Shown: positions 24,216 through 35,644 of the stretch, in pieces
Position numbering within the stretch: position 1 is the first letter of the stretch
Layout of the letters: every line of letters starts with the position of its first letter
Assembly: GCA_024114885.1 (NCBI GenBank)
Contig: CP099421.1
Location: 2,418,001-2,482,000 of the forward strand
Direction: 5' to 3'
Source of the DNA: Septoria linicola
Lineage: Eukaryota > Ascomycota > Dothideomycetes > Mycosphaerellales > Mycosphaerellaceae
Length of the DNA: 64,000 nucleotides
The notes under the pieces: generated by a model
What the model was told of the DNA's origin: nothing
Database searches by the model: none
What the model saw: the letters and a program-made list of their open reading frames with translations, nothing else
Program-made: the position numbers and the translations under genes

Positions 24216-24692
24216 CTAGTTCCTGCCCGAGAATGGCCAGGGGTCATTTCGATTCCAGTACAGCAGCGATCCGCCCACGAGCAGGTAGTTGAGCATTGTC
24301 ACGCCATGACCTGATGCCAGATTGGAAATGCCGTACTTCGTCACGATCGCAGCATCAGCAAGCGAGCTGAATGCACCATACAACACTGCAAAACCCAGCG
24401 CCTTGCGATCTCGTGTATAGCATGCCAACGTAAGGATCAGAGCTCCATTCTGGATGTTCCTGAAAGATACAGCTTGGACTAGAGCCTTTTGTGTCTTCTG
24501 GCTTTGGCTCAGAGGCTGTCCCTCATCTGCAGCGTCGATCTCCAGTCCGTATCCTTTGCCAAAGGCACGAGCATCAGATAATCCACCAATACCAGATACA
24601 ATGAGTTCTGCACATCCTACGAGGATCGCAAGGCATTCGGCGGGAGGAGGGAAGTTGGCGAAGAGGGGCTCGCCAGGATATCTAGACGCCAT
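24216..24692 (-). CDS. DUF4267-type small membrane protein
   Basis: A single exon of 158 residues. Four hydrophobic segments are visible: around ECLAILVGCAELIVSG, NGALILTLACYT, ALGFAVLYGAFSSLADA and MLNYLLVGGSLLYW. The arrangement and the GIGGLSDARAFGKGYGL block fit the fungal DUF4267 family, whose function is unknown. It ends in the cytosol-like tail SGRN. Confidence 0.75.
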   Translation of the reverse strand: MASRYPGEPLFANFPPPAECLAILVGCAELIVSGIGGLSDARAFGKGYGLEIDAADEGQPLSQSQKTQKALVQAVSFRNIQNGALILTLACYTRDRKALGFAVLYGAFSSLADAAIVTKYGISNLASGHGVTMLNYLLVGGSLLYWNRNDPWPFSGRN

Positions 24693-25127
24693 CGTAGGTC
24701 TTGTTGTTCAAATGGTCCTCGATGTGGAGTGCTGTTGATGCTTCGTTCTTGACTGGAACAATACCTCAAGGACCAGCCTCCTGTCGTGGAGGTTGTGATG
24801 CTCGTTCACTCCACAGAAACAGCCTAGCGTATACCAAGACTCGAGCTCAGCTTAACGGCAACAGTCGGACAAGCATCAACGATGTCGTAACTCGCCTGTC
24901 TCACAACGACCTCCGGCATGATGTCGAACGATGATGAGCAGCAATGGTCCAGATTGACAGACAAATGCTAGGCGTAAGAGAGTACCACACTTGAATAACA
25001 TTGCCGTATTCGCTGCCTTGTTTCGATCGTGGTTGAAAGGAAAGTCAAATGCCGACTTCAACCGAGCACATGGCTCATACACAGGCAAAACTTCTAGCTG
25101 CTGAGGTGTTACAAGGCACCAACAGCA

Positions 25128-26177
25128 ATGGCAGGACGACACACCTTTAACAATAAAGAATTGGAGGTCTACTTCGATCGAGTGTGTCTACCGGAGCACG
25201 AGCGTGTGTACGATGTGGCTGGGTTATCCAACGATGACAAGCTTGATTTCCTCAACTTGCTACAGAAGCATCAGGTCGTCCAGATTCCATGGGAGAATCT
25301 CACGCAGCATTACAGTTGGCACAAGGTCGTAAATGTCAAGCCGAAACATCTGTTCCGAAAGATTGTTCGGCAACCTGGTCGAGGCGGCTATTGTATGTAT
25401 CACCATGTGCACAAGCCTCGCATGCCCAACTAACACTCAATGTTTCTAGGCATGGAAGCCAACTTTTTCTTCCATACAGTGCTGCTAAGTTTGGGCTTTG
25501 ACGTATACATGTGCGGGTCTCGTATCTATAAGCCGGCGAAACAAGCTTACGGTGGCTGGACGCATGTGGTGAATCTTGTGACCATCGCTGGAGTCAAGTA
25601 TTTACTTGATGGAGGTTTCGGAGGGTCTGGGCCTTCGAGACCGCTTGCCTTGAACCACCGAGAAACAGTCGAGCAGATAGCACCCGCACAGATGAGGCTC
25701 CTGCACGAGCCAATACGCCAGAACCTGAACTCATTGCAAAAGCTGTGGATCTACCAGTTCCGGTTTGATGACGAGCAGGACTGGACGCCAATGTACTGCT
25801 TCCCGGATCTCGAATTCCTGCCCGAAGACATCGAAGCCATGAGCTTGGAGCCATGGCTGAGCCCTCACACAATGTTCACGCATAAAGTTGTTGCCGTCCG
25901 ATTCACAACCTCGAAAGAACGAAATGGAACAAAAGGACCCGGATCTCCTTACGAACGCGAGATGGATGGCGAGATTGATGGCGCTATTACGTTGAATCAC
26001 GATGTATTGAAGTGGCGAAGACGTGGCAGGAAAGTGGTAGAGATACCCTTCCGCACAGAAGGCGACCGCTTGGAAGCACTGCAAATGTACTTCGGTATAA
26101 CGCTGAGCGACGAGGACGTGGAGGGAATACAAGGCACCGCAGCTGCAATAGGAGCTGAAGCCATGTCGAACTCGTGA
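25128..26177 (+). CDS. arylamine N-acetyltransferase
   Basis: Two exons, 25128-25392 and 25450-26177, with a 57-nt GT-AG intron, encode 330 residues. NAT enzymes transfer acetyl (in some fungi malonyl or other acyl) from CoA to arylamines and help detoxify compounds such as benzoxazolinone breakdown products. The catalytic triad is visible: Cys in GRGGYCMEAN, exactly across the splice junction, His in GGWTHVVN and Asp in LLDGGFGG. The N-terminal PWENLTQHYSWHK is the usual helix before the triad. The ATG at 25128 gives the expected short lead before the first helix. Confidence 0.92.
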
Positions 26178-26737
26178 TTGGTGATGCGTAAGTATGCGAT
26201 TACACAAGGCTAATGCATGCAGAATGCTGCAGAGGAAACGACAGCACAGCACACCGCGCATGCCTGCGTCCTGTACCAGGGCGGTGGTAGTGACAGCGAT
26301 CAGCCGCAGAATGAGTGACGGGACACACGTGGCGTGGGTTGGGTAGAGCTCGAGTTCCATGCATGGCACTTTCTGTTGGCTCCAGTAGCATGAGAAGAGC
26401 AGCCTTTCTGAGCAGATAGTCATTTGAACCACTCACACTCTACCTATCGGTCGCAGCGTCTACTTATTGTCGTGTTCGTCTTCCCTGTTCTAGATACACA
26501 CCGTGTTCAAGGCACGTGAAGTTGTACGATCTCAGTATATGGTAAAGATAACAGTGTCGTCTTGTGACCTCATGGTCGCACTCGCAGAGCAGCAACTCTG
26601 CCGTGTCATGTAAGCCATTCGCTCATTACAATCATCATTGTGTCATCGCTATTTTGAAATTTGGCCAATGCATATGCCAACAGTAAACGCCAAAGTATGC
26701 CAAGCTGAAAGGCAGCATGAATGAAACAACAGGCATC

Positions 26738-28331
26738 TCACGGGACATCAATCGCTGTATCCCAGGTGCCAACTCTGTGGGTATCGAAAATTTCCAGGTC
26801 GCTTGCTTCATCAGATGACGTTAGAGCCTCGATGGTCGTGTCCTTCGGGGATCCGTATGAGGTTTGGTTCTGCACCGGTCTCGGTGCTAGCAGCATGTCC
26901 AGCGACGGGGTGACAGGGCCTAAAGCTCGAAACTTGGGCAGGGCTACGCTGAACATGATGTGCTGGATCCGATCAAGGGCAAACAGTATGCTTCGGAGCG
27001 GTGTCCATGCGCGTGAGGTGGCTCTCTGCTCCAAACGGGCTTGGGCACTCTTCAAACTCCGGACGTCGGACGGGCAAATCTGTTCACGCACATGCTCTCT
27101 ATCTCCTGCGTCGATCACCGGAGGATGTGCCTGAAAGGCCGCCAAAGACGCTTGCACGATTTGCGCGCGATGAGCCAGAGCTTGGTTGCGGGTTGCTTGG
27201 TGCAGCTGGCGTGACCCGTCAGTACGGGTCTACGCCTCGGTATCATATTAAGTGAACTTACGTCGGCCGCCATACTGGTCGTATTGTTGTGCGGGAATAG
27301 CGCCATATGGACTAGTTGAGTCAGTATATGCACACGATGAGATCGAGTAACCTAGAGAGGCGAACCTTGGCTGTTGGGGATTTGTCACTGGCTCTCGATC
27401 CCGTGCGGACACAGAGGACACAGTAGCCGCCGGGCTTGGATAGGCATATCTTGGATCCGCATACTCCGGCTGCTGGTACCTAGTATCCCGAGGATCACGT
27501 CCTTGAGGTGGCTGTTGTGGGTAACCTCCATAGGGATCTGCCCGGCTGGGTATTGAAGGAGCAGGTTCATATCCAGAAACGGGCACGAAGTAGTTGCCTT
27601 GCCTCACATAGCCTGGCGGCGCACCATCATTGGGTTGTTGGTAGCTTGGAGCGTACCTTGGCTGTTCCTGACCGTATGCACTGGTGACTGGAGGCTGACC
27701 ACCGAAGCCGGACATGTTGGTGTCCACGGGATATGATGACCTACCATCCGGCGCATAACCTCTACTATCAGATGGAAATGATCTGCCGTCTGGTTGATAG
27801 GGGGCACGACGTTCCGCAGCTGGGTATCCTCTGCTAGGCGCTGGCGGATCCACCTGCATCCTGTCCACTGGTATTCTCTCGCGTTCACGCTCTCGCTCAC
27901 GTGCCGATGGCGGCAGGCCATATGGTCCATCTATGTTGGGCGAGTCTCCTCCAGATCGTTTTTGCGAGACTCTGCCAGCACTGGATGCGTGGTAGGTAGA
28001 AGACCCCACGTAGGGTTCTATAGAATCGTCAGGTACTGTTAACCCCGAGACAATGCTTATAGCTGGGCTCTTGCTACCTCTGGTGCCGGTCTGGCGTTGT
28101 TCCTGTCTCCAACGCGCTGAGTCTGCGCGCAAATCTGCGATCATAGCCTGAGAGGGTCAGCATAGTCGAGAGAAATCGATTCGACTGCCACGTACAGAGG
28201 TTAGATTCCTGTATGCCTTGATCCAGTAACCTTGTACGCCCTGCGACACAGTAAGCATCACGTCCATCAGGATGCAGCAAGGTGGCTGACCTGGTTGTCA
28301 CCGGTTCCAACACCTGGTCGTACGGTCGCAT
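26738..28331 (-). CDS. Pro/Gln/Tyr-rich conserved fungal protein, possible transcription regulator
   Basis: Three exons by my model: 28331-28196, 28134-27262 and 27195-26738, 488 residues. The N-terminus (YDQVLEPVTTRSATLLHPDG, then LRADSARWRQEQ after the first intron) looks like a small ordered, partly helical domain. The middle 290 residues are low complexity: a run of alternating Arg-Glu, then PDGRSY-type and YQQPEYADPRYAYP-type repeats. The last exon encodes a helical segment (NQALAHRAQIVQ, then SLKSAQARLEQRA). This mix of ordered ends and a Tyr/Pro/Gln-rich centre suits a nuclear regulator, but that is inference. The acceptor of the last intron is uncertain; AAG at 27196-27198 or one 15 nt downstream both keep the frame. 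Confidence 0.7.
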
Positions 28332-30066
28332 CGTTGCCTAGGTATCTCTGGATGTCTGCTGAAATCACATGGCGATCGATACCTTCTCCGGGCACGAACC
28401 ACTGACGGGCAATCTCCTGAGGCATGATGGGCACACCTTGGATAGTCCTCGAGCTTCAGACACTGGATAGTGTGGGCGGCTTCCTCCTAGGGAACGGTCT
28501 CGCGAGCAGGATGATGGAAGACTGCAACACACACGTATGGAGTCCTGGCAACGCACCGCGGAACGAAGTGTGCAACAAGTCCTGAGGTCTGGCGGTTGGT
28601 AAATAACAAACGCCAAAGAGTCGCAGGCTCTGCCGGTCCGTCGACGAAGGCTGGCAATCCCAGTCTTGGGAGCAGCTACTTCGAAGTGGAACGTAACTCA
28701 AACAGTAGCAAAGTTTGCTGATCCGGGCTGTCGAAGAGGAAGTGCGAAGGGAAAGCGTTACGGATGGATGCGATGCGAGCTGCGAAAAGAAGTCCCGGAT
28801 GTAGAGATCAAAAGCCTGATGAAGAACCAGCGAGGGGCGCGTGAGAGGACACGGGACGATGCCCAACACAAGGCCTGTGCGGACTCTTGAGAAGGCTCTG
28901 TGTGCTCCGCTGCTGATAGGCTCCACAACAGACAGCAGTGTCTTCCGAATCCACAATCCACAGGCCAAAGCCTGACGGTCGGACAACGGTCGTGTGGCTG
29001 AGAAATTGATCCAGCCGAGGGTGGTACAGCGTAGTCGTCGATGACCGCGGAAACGGGCTGTACGCTGCAGATGAGTTGCTGATTTCGCTACGCTTTGATC
29101 GTGGTTTGTCTGCGAGTAGACGTTGGAGGCGGTCAGAGGTGAGTGTGCGCTCGTAGAGTAGCAGCAAGATGACGGCAGTTGGAGTACTTGGATAGCAGAG
29201 TGACGGTGGCCAGCAGTGGCGAGTGCAAGTGGCCTCGTCGTGACTGGCTGAGGAGGGTGCAGGCCTCCGTTGGGCATCAAAGCCTTGCATACAGCGGCAA
29301 CCTTGGTGCCACACACACCGCCATCGTCGCCCAAACACCGGCCTCAGAAATGGTCTCACGTTTGCTGATAGGCCATGTGTTTACTGGTCTTTGATGTGAC
29401 GACGCACAGCGTACCGTACAATAACATCCAGTCTATGGGTGAAGACGCTGATGAAGCCACAAGCCTGTTCGTGGATCATAGCTCAGTCACGCGGATCAAA
29501 CGTCACCTGGAGCGCACCCAGCTGCCAACGCAGAAGATACATGGCCAGCGACATCGACAGCGGGATGCTGGTGATGATCGAGCCGCTGCAGAGCACTATG
29601 CGACGTGCTAGTCTATGCACGTCTGGTGCGACCGGGGCGCAGAACATTCCCGTGGAGCAGTTCTCGATATGGTACAGCAAGGCGCCTATATAGGACGCGC
29701 ATAACAGCAAAGGATATCGTGCCCATTCGTTGCAGATTGAACATCGAATGCGGTCTGGAGTTATGCAGATGTCGTGTCCGTCTGCTATTTGTTGCTAGAC
29801 CGATGCACGATGGCTTCTTCCGCACTGTGCATATGCATTATTGCATGACGGCGCAGTACAAGCGTACAGGCTATCCACGTCTTCACAAGGAAGCCTTGCG
29901 CTTCTTGGGCATCACGCTCACTTCGTCTTTCGAGACCAGCTGCGCAGGTGAGCGAGAAGGAATCAAATTACCGTCGTCTAGCTGCCGCGCGTGCAATGAG
30001 CGGATATTGATATCTCGCAGTTATGTACTGGTGTTACCACCACTATCGAAACAAACATACCTACGG
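28332..30066. other. long stretch without a supported gene
   Basis: A 292-codon minus-strand frame (29334-28456) is the longest open stretch but overlaps a second long frame in another phase, is rich in Ser/Cys/Arg, and shows no motif. It probably is leader or promoter of the gene at 28331. A plus-strand frame at 29605-30144 is similar in quality. Confidence 0.3.
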
Positions 30067-31230
30067 CTAGAGCCTGGCGCCATCACGTGTTCCTTCAATT
30101 CTAAATGCCCATCTCGGAGCATGTACGTGAATCTCAGCGCCTGATCGAGCCTGCACAGCGACAGCGACTTCATCTTTTGTCAGCTTGACCAAGCGTCCTT
30201 GATCCTGAGGTGAAGTAGTGTCAGCGGGAAGAGATCATCAATGAGATAAGCGACCAGACTCACCTGGTGAGAGCCACCGCCATCAAGCGGAAACACCTTG
30301 ACACTGTCACCTTTTGTCAGTTTCAGAGGATCTTGAGCATCGACCTCAAGGTTGCGGTCGAGGAAAGCCGAGCTTGTGACCGCCTCAACTGCTTGATCAC
30401 CCTGCAGCCTCAATGGCTTCTGTGCTCGCTTCGTCGCCGCTTGCACGGCATCACGATAGCGAGTTCTCCACGCGTGGACTTTGGGATACTGCTTCTCGGA
30501 GAAGTACGCCTGATCAGGCATCAGGTCTCCCAAGAACCAGTCGATCGCCCAAGCACCTTCGAGATCCGCTAGTGACAATTCCTCAGTATTGCCGATCCAC
30601 TTCCTGTCATCCACGAGCAGAGCTTCGACAATGTCGAAACACTGGCGCAGGTGCACAGTGCCCTCTGGCTTGACCAAATGGGGATTGCGCTTCTGATCTG
30701 CATCACGAAATTCGGCGCGATCCTTCTGAAATTTTGGATCTTTCAGCATGGGCAAGTTCTGTGGAATCTGTGTCACAACTTTCTTGAAGACAGAGCCGTC
30801 CACTGCAAACTTCTGCAGCAAGGCGGCCAGACCAGCGGTTTCTGGCGTCGACAGGCCCGGGTGCTCAGAAGACGCCGGAAACAACTCCTCGAGCTTTGAA
30901 ATGGTTATACGCGTATCCACGTATATCGATCGTCCAATAGCCATCACTGGACTCCTTCGATACTTGACACCCAACGCCTAGAGCAAGGTAAGACGCCGCG
31001 TTTTCGACTAGTCTTAGGGTTAACTAACCTCCATATCCGGCCGCGGCAGGATAGGCGGCTGTAGGCATTCCGCATATTGGATGTTCCTCAAAGCCAGGTA
31101 CGCAGTCACTCGTCCTAGTCACCCATCAGCGATCGTCCTTGCATCTGCTTGTTGGTGGACTCGTACTTCCGTAAGGAGAGGCTCGGTAGTGAAATAACAC
31201 GATGTCATTGGGCGTCTTGATGCCCGACAT
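30067..31230 (-). CDS. glutathione S-transferase-like protein
   Basis: Four exons: 31230-31167, 31114-31029, 30977-30264 and 30204-30067, 333 residues. The first three exons build a thioredoxin-like GST N-domain: IVLFHYRASPYG, a helix VTAYLALRNIQY, then CLQPPILPRPDMEALG and the cis-Pro strand RRSPVMAIGR followed by YVDTRITISKLEELFP. A long helical C-domain ends with a beta-rich tail (KLTKGDSVKVFPLDGG, then a segment with a related KLTKDEVAV start). The substrate is unknown. The last intron (30263-30205) was chosen because it joins GSHQ to DQGRLVKLTKDE in frame. Without it the frame ends 28 codons later with unrelated sequence. Confidence 0.85.
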
Positions 31231-31332
31231 CCTCGCAGTATGCTTGAGCAGTGCGTGGCTCCCGAGATTGGTGCAGTTGTTGCTAATAAGACGTCCCTAT
31301 AGAAACTCAATGCTGTGACAATGCTAAGGATG

Positions 31333-31366
31333 GAGCTAATGGGAAATATGAGCTAATGGGAAATAT
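31333..31366. repeat. 17-bp perfect tandem duplication
   Basis: The unit GAGCTAATGGGAAATAT is repeated twice without mismatch upstream of the GST-like gene, in non-coding sequence. Confidence 0.9.
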
Positions 31367-32565
31367 GATTGCAAAGTTGTGATATGCTGTAGCCGTAGCC
31401 GATGGAGATCTTCAGCAGACGTTCCTCGGCTGCACGACGAGGGGTCCAGGCCTTTGCTGATTTGGTCAGAGCATATACAATACTCTTCTCCACCTGTACA
31501 TCAATACGATGAATACTCAAACGTACCGCGATGCGCTCAGCTATTCGTAGCTGTCGTGAGAGGCATGAAACTGCCGGGAAGGTCTTCAGCAATGACTCAA
31601 ACCAGTGTGCCGATGGACTGGATGCCACGAAGTCCTACATGGCTGCCGAAAGTTTATGGTCGCCGTTATGATGCCCAAATATAACATATCGGCTGTCCTA
31701 CTTAAGGTCGTGCTCAAGATGCCGGCGGCCTGCCTCGTGCATTGTAGCTTTTGCGTAGCACGCTCTGCGATCCATAAAGACCTATATTGCACTCGTTGAT
31801 CGTTGATCCTTAATCTATTTGGCTCATCGATCTGAGCTAAGCTGCAGCAGCGCTATCGAGACTCCAAGATCGCAGACGTCTTGAAGGCATATGAGACGGT
31901 CGTAGATTTGCATACGATTCTGTTCGTCCCGTCCGGCAACTTTTGATCACAATCGCATCGGTAGAGCTTCCCATCTCGGTCTTGAAATGCTCCTCAGCTT
32001 TTGCGGACGATCCCACAACTCCATAGTCGCATATGAGACACGATCTCGCTCCCAAGATCTCGATGCGTTCAAGAAAACTGTGGCTGTGAACCCCATTTCA
32101 GCAACCAGGAAAGTGCTCATCATGAGACTCTCTGGCCAACAGACCCACAGAACAGAGCCGGCCTCGACTCCGACCTCGACTGCGCCACAGCTTTGGAATC
32201 GATCGTCCAGGAGCACTGTGGCGTTGGCGTGCTATGCTGCTCATCTTTACTGTATTAAGCCAGCATGATCGCCAAAGCTGACCTTGTTTCGTGTTGATTG
32301 TGGCTGTCATGAAGGTCTTGGAAAGTGCAAAGCAGGATTCACCTGCTCACTTTGAGCTTGGCATGACGAAGTGGCAGGCGCAGTGTCAACAAGCAACATT
32401 CACCAGATAACTGAAAGACATACAAATACTCTTGTCAGATCCAAACACTCCGCGGAACAGACAGAACCTGACAAACCATAATCTACCACTCAATCGACCC
32501 TAACTAGCTTCGAGAAAGCCAAGAAGCTCTAAGCTCAATCCTACGACTGCGAAGCAACTGTAAAC
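31367..32565. other. intergenic, no supported gene
   Basis: Overlapping short frames on both strands, no family motif. The last part leads into a possible small spliced gene at 32566. Confidence 0.3.
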
Positions 32566-32746
32566 ATGCCTTTGATGTGGACAAAGGTAAGCTCTGCGAC
32601 GCGCCTGCCAAAGGCCGTATAGCTTACTGACATACGAACAGAACTGGGGAGGCCGTCGTGCAGGAGGTGGAATGCGCGTAGACAAGACCGGAGTCCATCG
32701 CAACCCATTCAGATTCAGACTCTGCGGACTCAACTGCTTCCGTTGA
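32566..32746 (+). CDS. possible two-exon 41-residue protein
   Basis: An ATG at 32566 opens seven codons (MPLMWTK) that end at a GTAAGC donor. A 55-nt intron with an ideal CTGAC branch point 16 nt before CAG leads to a second exon 32642-32746 ending in TGA. The product is 41 residues, rich in Arg and Gly with two Cys near the C-terminus (FRLCGLNCFR). I know no such family. The quality of donor, branch and acceptor is the main support; this could also be a spliced non-coding transcript. Confidence 0.35.
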
Positions 32747-33515
32747 GCAATAATACACACGATGTGGCTTTGGCGAGATTCACACCACACCAGTAATGAT
32801 ACCCTTGAGTTGAGCGTGGCGGCAAGGTTGAGGACAGGCCGTGAGAGTGCGTTGCATGTCCTACAGCATTGCAGAGGCGTTGAGATATGGGAGCGAGAGC
32901 GAGCGGCATAAGACAAGTACATGATGTCGAAAGATGATAAGCACAACGCTGGGACTTTGTTCAGATACGCCTATCATAGAATTTGAGCAAATGCTATTCA
33001 TGGCACCGAATTACACTGCCCAAAGTTGGTGCGGCCACACTTTCACTCCTCTCAGATCAGGCCCCATGGCTGTGCTGCAGGTCCTAAAGATACTTGCCCA
33101 GGCACATCCACTCATCTCTAGATGATCCTCTGCTCTCCAGGCACAGTTCTATAAGCGATCAACCCATCCCCGACCAACGCCTGTGACTGTACAACGTGCT
33201 CGCATTCGTGACTGCTGGAGTATTACCACATCGGACGGTTTCGTACAGCTCCTCAAATACCTCGCCGCGGAGGCGATGCAATCCATCCTCGGTGCAGAAA
33301 TGCAAGTGTGTCTGCTGCTCCCGCGCGAATCGTCGTGGTCTGCCCTGATAGCACACTCTTTCGCGTCCTATCTTCGGGCCTTTTGTCTCCCGCGTGTGCC
33401 TCATACGACAGTGTATTGCGCAACGCGCCAGGGCTCAGATGCTATGGCCGACTTCGAAGATACCTTTGCTGTGTCCCGCCTGGTCCTTTGCAGACTTAGT
33501 AATGTAATCGTCACT
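32747..33515. other. intergenic, no supported gene
   Basis: No recognisable feature between the small spliced frame and the stop of the phosphopantetheinyl transferase; plus-strand frames from 33183 run antisense into that gene. Confidence 0.3.
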
Positions 33516-34787
33516 TCACCTGCGCTCGCTAGGGCTTACGTCCAAATGCTTGTGGGCGTAAGACAGCACTTCGCTCCGCAAATCGAGTTTGGTAAAGCCA
33601 GGCACCTTCATTCCTTGAATGTCTCCTTGTATTGCCGTGGACACCATGAAGCTCTCTTCAAAGGCTTGGATTTTCATCCGTACATCAACGACCTCCTGTC
33701 CATTCATGTGTACCTCCACATCATCAACTTGTTCACCCCACTGACCGTGTGTACTGCATCGAGCAGGGACGCCAGGCTTCGGTGACCGAACGTTGAAGAA
33801 CTCCAGTTGCTTCAACCAAGGTGCTAGTAGAGCCTCACCAGCCAGCTTGATGTACGCCTCTTTGTAGCAAAAGAATGTGTAGAACCTCCTCAGCTTGGCT
33901 TCCACAAGCAGATCTGAGTTGAATGTAACATCTCTACCAGATGGTGTGGTGAGCGATATTTGCTTGTTCCGTTTGATCTCCCTGTCGTGCCTGCCGAGCT
34001 CTTCTCGCCCCAAATGCGTGCCATCAAGCAGTGTGATATAGTCCACGTCGTACTTCATCGTCCACCTCTCCTCATCTGAGAAGACGAAGTCGTAAATATC
34101 CACCCAGCCATCGAGGCCTTCCTGATCAATCGTTCGGTAATCGTCTCGTTCGTTCACGCATACAATGTCTACGCCTACCATGACATCAGGCTCGAAGTTC
34201 GTGTTCGGTGAGATGAAGCCTTCGATCGATCCATTTGGAGCGTATCTGTGCCGTTTCTTCCCATTCCACCCGATCAATGCTACAAGCCCAGCTTGATGCG
34301 AGACATTAAAGTCAATGCCTTCGATTGGTCGTCCTACCTCATCCACTGCGCAAGGCTTGCCATGCTTCGGGTCACCTTTTCGCGCCAACCTGACCTTACT
34401 CCATGGAATGTCCAAGGCCTGACTAATGAAGAGCCTTTTGAGCAGCGCAGATCCGAGTGACATTTTTGCATCCTGGATGAACATCTTGCCCGTGATCGTC
34501 TTCTGCTCCGACACGGAGATTAAGCTCATGGCATCGGCAGCTTGAGGCGCATTCCAGATGTCCTGGCCAGACCGAGCGCCGGGCCATAGCGATCGTGTGT
34601 CAAGAAACCAACATGTTATATCGCCCTTTTCAGAGGCACTTTCGAGATGTGAGGAATGTGCCGACAAGCTATTCGCGAGTCCAGTCATGAGTGACGAGAT
34701 GTCCGGGAGGTGGGTGGTCAAGGCATGGGGCAATCGTTGCGACAATGAGGGTCCGCGCTTGCGGGATGAGATCAGGCCGGTGGCCAT
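33516..34787 (-). CDS. npgA: 4'-phosphopantetheinyl transferase (NpgA/Sfp type)
   Basis: Single exon, 423 residues from the ATG at 34787, which has a strong context (AACCATGGCC). The frame is open further up to 34898, so a longer start is possible. The enzyme moves the phosphopantetheine arm of CoA onto carrier domains of polyketide synthases, non-ribosomal synthetases and aminoadipate reductase. Visible blocks are the FNVSHQAGLVALIG motif, the magnesium-binding GVDIVCVNERDD, and FCYKEAYIKLAGEALL matching the WxxKEAxxK core, then APWLKQLEFFNV. All three are typical of Aspergillus NpgA. An insert of about 40 residues separates the second and third motifs. In Aspergillus this single enzyme serves all secondary metabolism and lysine synthesis. 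Confidence 0.93.
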   Translation of the reverse strand: MATGLISSRKRGPSLSQRLPHALTTHLPDISSLMTGLANSLSAHSSHLESASEKGDITCWFLDTRSLWPGARSGQDIWNAPQAADAMSLISVSEQKTITGKMFIQDAKMSLGSALLKRLFISQALDIPWSKVRLARKGDPKHGKPCAVDEVGRPIEGIDFNVSHQAGLVALIGWNGKKRHRYAPNGSIEGFISPNTNFEPDVMVGVDIVCVNERDDYRTIDQEGLDGWVDIYDFVFSDEERWTMKYDVDYITLLDGTHLGREELGRHDREIKRNKQISLTTPSGRDVTFNSDLLVEAKLRRFYTFFCYKEAYIKLAGEALLAPWLKQLEFFNVRSPKPGVPARCSTHGQWGEQVDDVEVHMNGQEVVDVRMKIQAFEESFMVSTAIQGDIQGMKVPGFTKLDLRSEVLSYAHKHLDVSPSERR

Positions 34788-35644
34788 GGTTGCCGCAGTT
34801 CTCCCTCTATCGTAGTTTGGTCCAAATGGTCTAATATGTCGACTTTCTAGACAGGAACAAAGAATGCTCCGAGGAGACCAGGGAGGACCGAGCTTCACAT
34901 CGATAGGCTGCTGGCCTAGTCCAGTGCAGCTTTCTATCGTTCTTTCGAACCAGATTCGCTAGCCTGGAATTGTGGAAGATGTACTATGATCGAGCAGTTG
35001 GAGGAGTTTACGAATGAGAAAGGAAGATTGATCACGGCGATCAGTGTGCACTCTTTCACGCAGCTCTAAAGTTAGACAATGATGCGCCTAAACGAAGACA
35101 TCCTGGTCAGCAGCCTTACGCCTTCGCCGGCCATCGATATGGAGTCCGAAGACATGCCCGAAGAGGCAGACATGAACCTTCTTCCTCTGCCTTGGGCACT
35201 GCCACGGGCGTTTTCGTGTGGAAAGTGACGATGGTCGTGTCACACGAGTCAAGAGTCTTGACGTCGAGTACTAATGGCGCATGCTTGGAATGCTGTCAAT
35301 GTGCTACACCAATTTGTATCGTCAAAGACAGATGGAGCATATCCCGATGGCTTCTCCGAAAGTGCACGGCTGTCTCTCTCTCTCTCTTGCCCACTCTGCG
35401 CTATCACATGCACGTCACGTCGCTCGCTTTCCGATCACCCACCGACAACCTGAGTCGATGCTCATCATCGCTTAGGGTAGACAGACACATGCTTGCCATG
35501 CTATGCTCACGCCCTATCGGACGAATCCGCTTCACTTCGAAGACGATGCCGTGACTCACTTCCGGTTTAGCGTCATGTAGAGCTGTATTGAAAAATATGC
35601 AGCGTCTCTAATCCTCCGAGCACAGATTCCCGAGTACACACACC
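34788..35644. other. intergenic region between divergent genes
   Basis: Shared upstream region of the divergently placed phosphopantetheinyl transferase and pyridoxal phosphate synthase subunit. A 49-codon frame at 35080-35229 and a CT run near 35380 are the only marks; no gene is supported. Confidence 0.35.

Noticed and set aside
28456..29334. 292-codon minus-strand open frame
   Set aside because: Overlaps another long frame in a different phase, is Ser/Cys/Arg-rich without motif or splice support, and lies where the leader of the 28331 gene is expected.
29605..30144. 179-codon plus-strand frame
   Set aside because: Starts without ATG context, Arg/Cys-rich, overlaps the 3' exon of the GST-like gene antisense.
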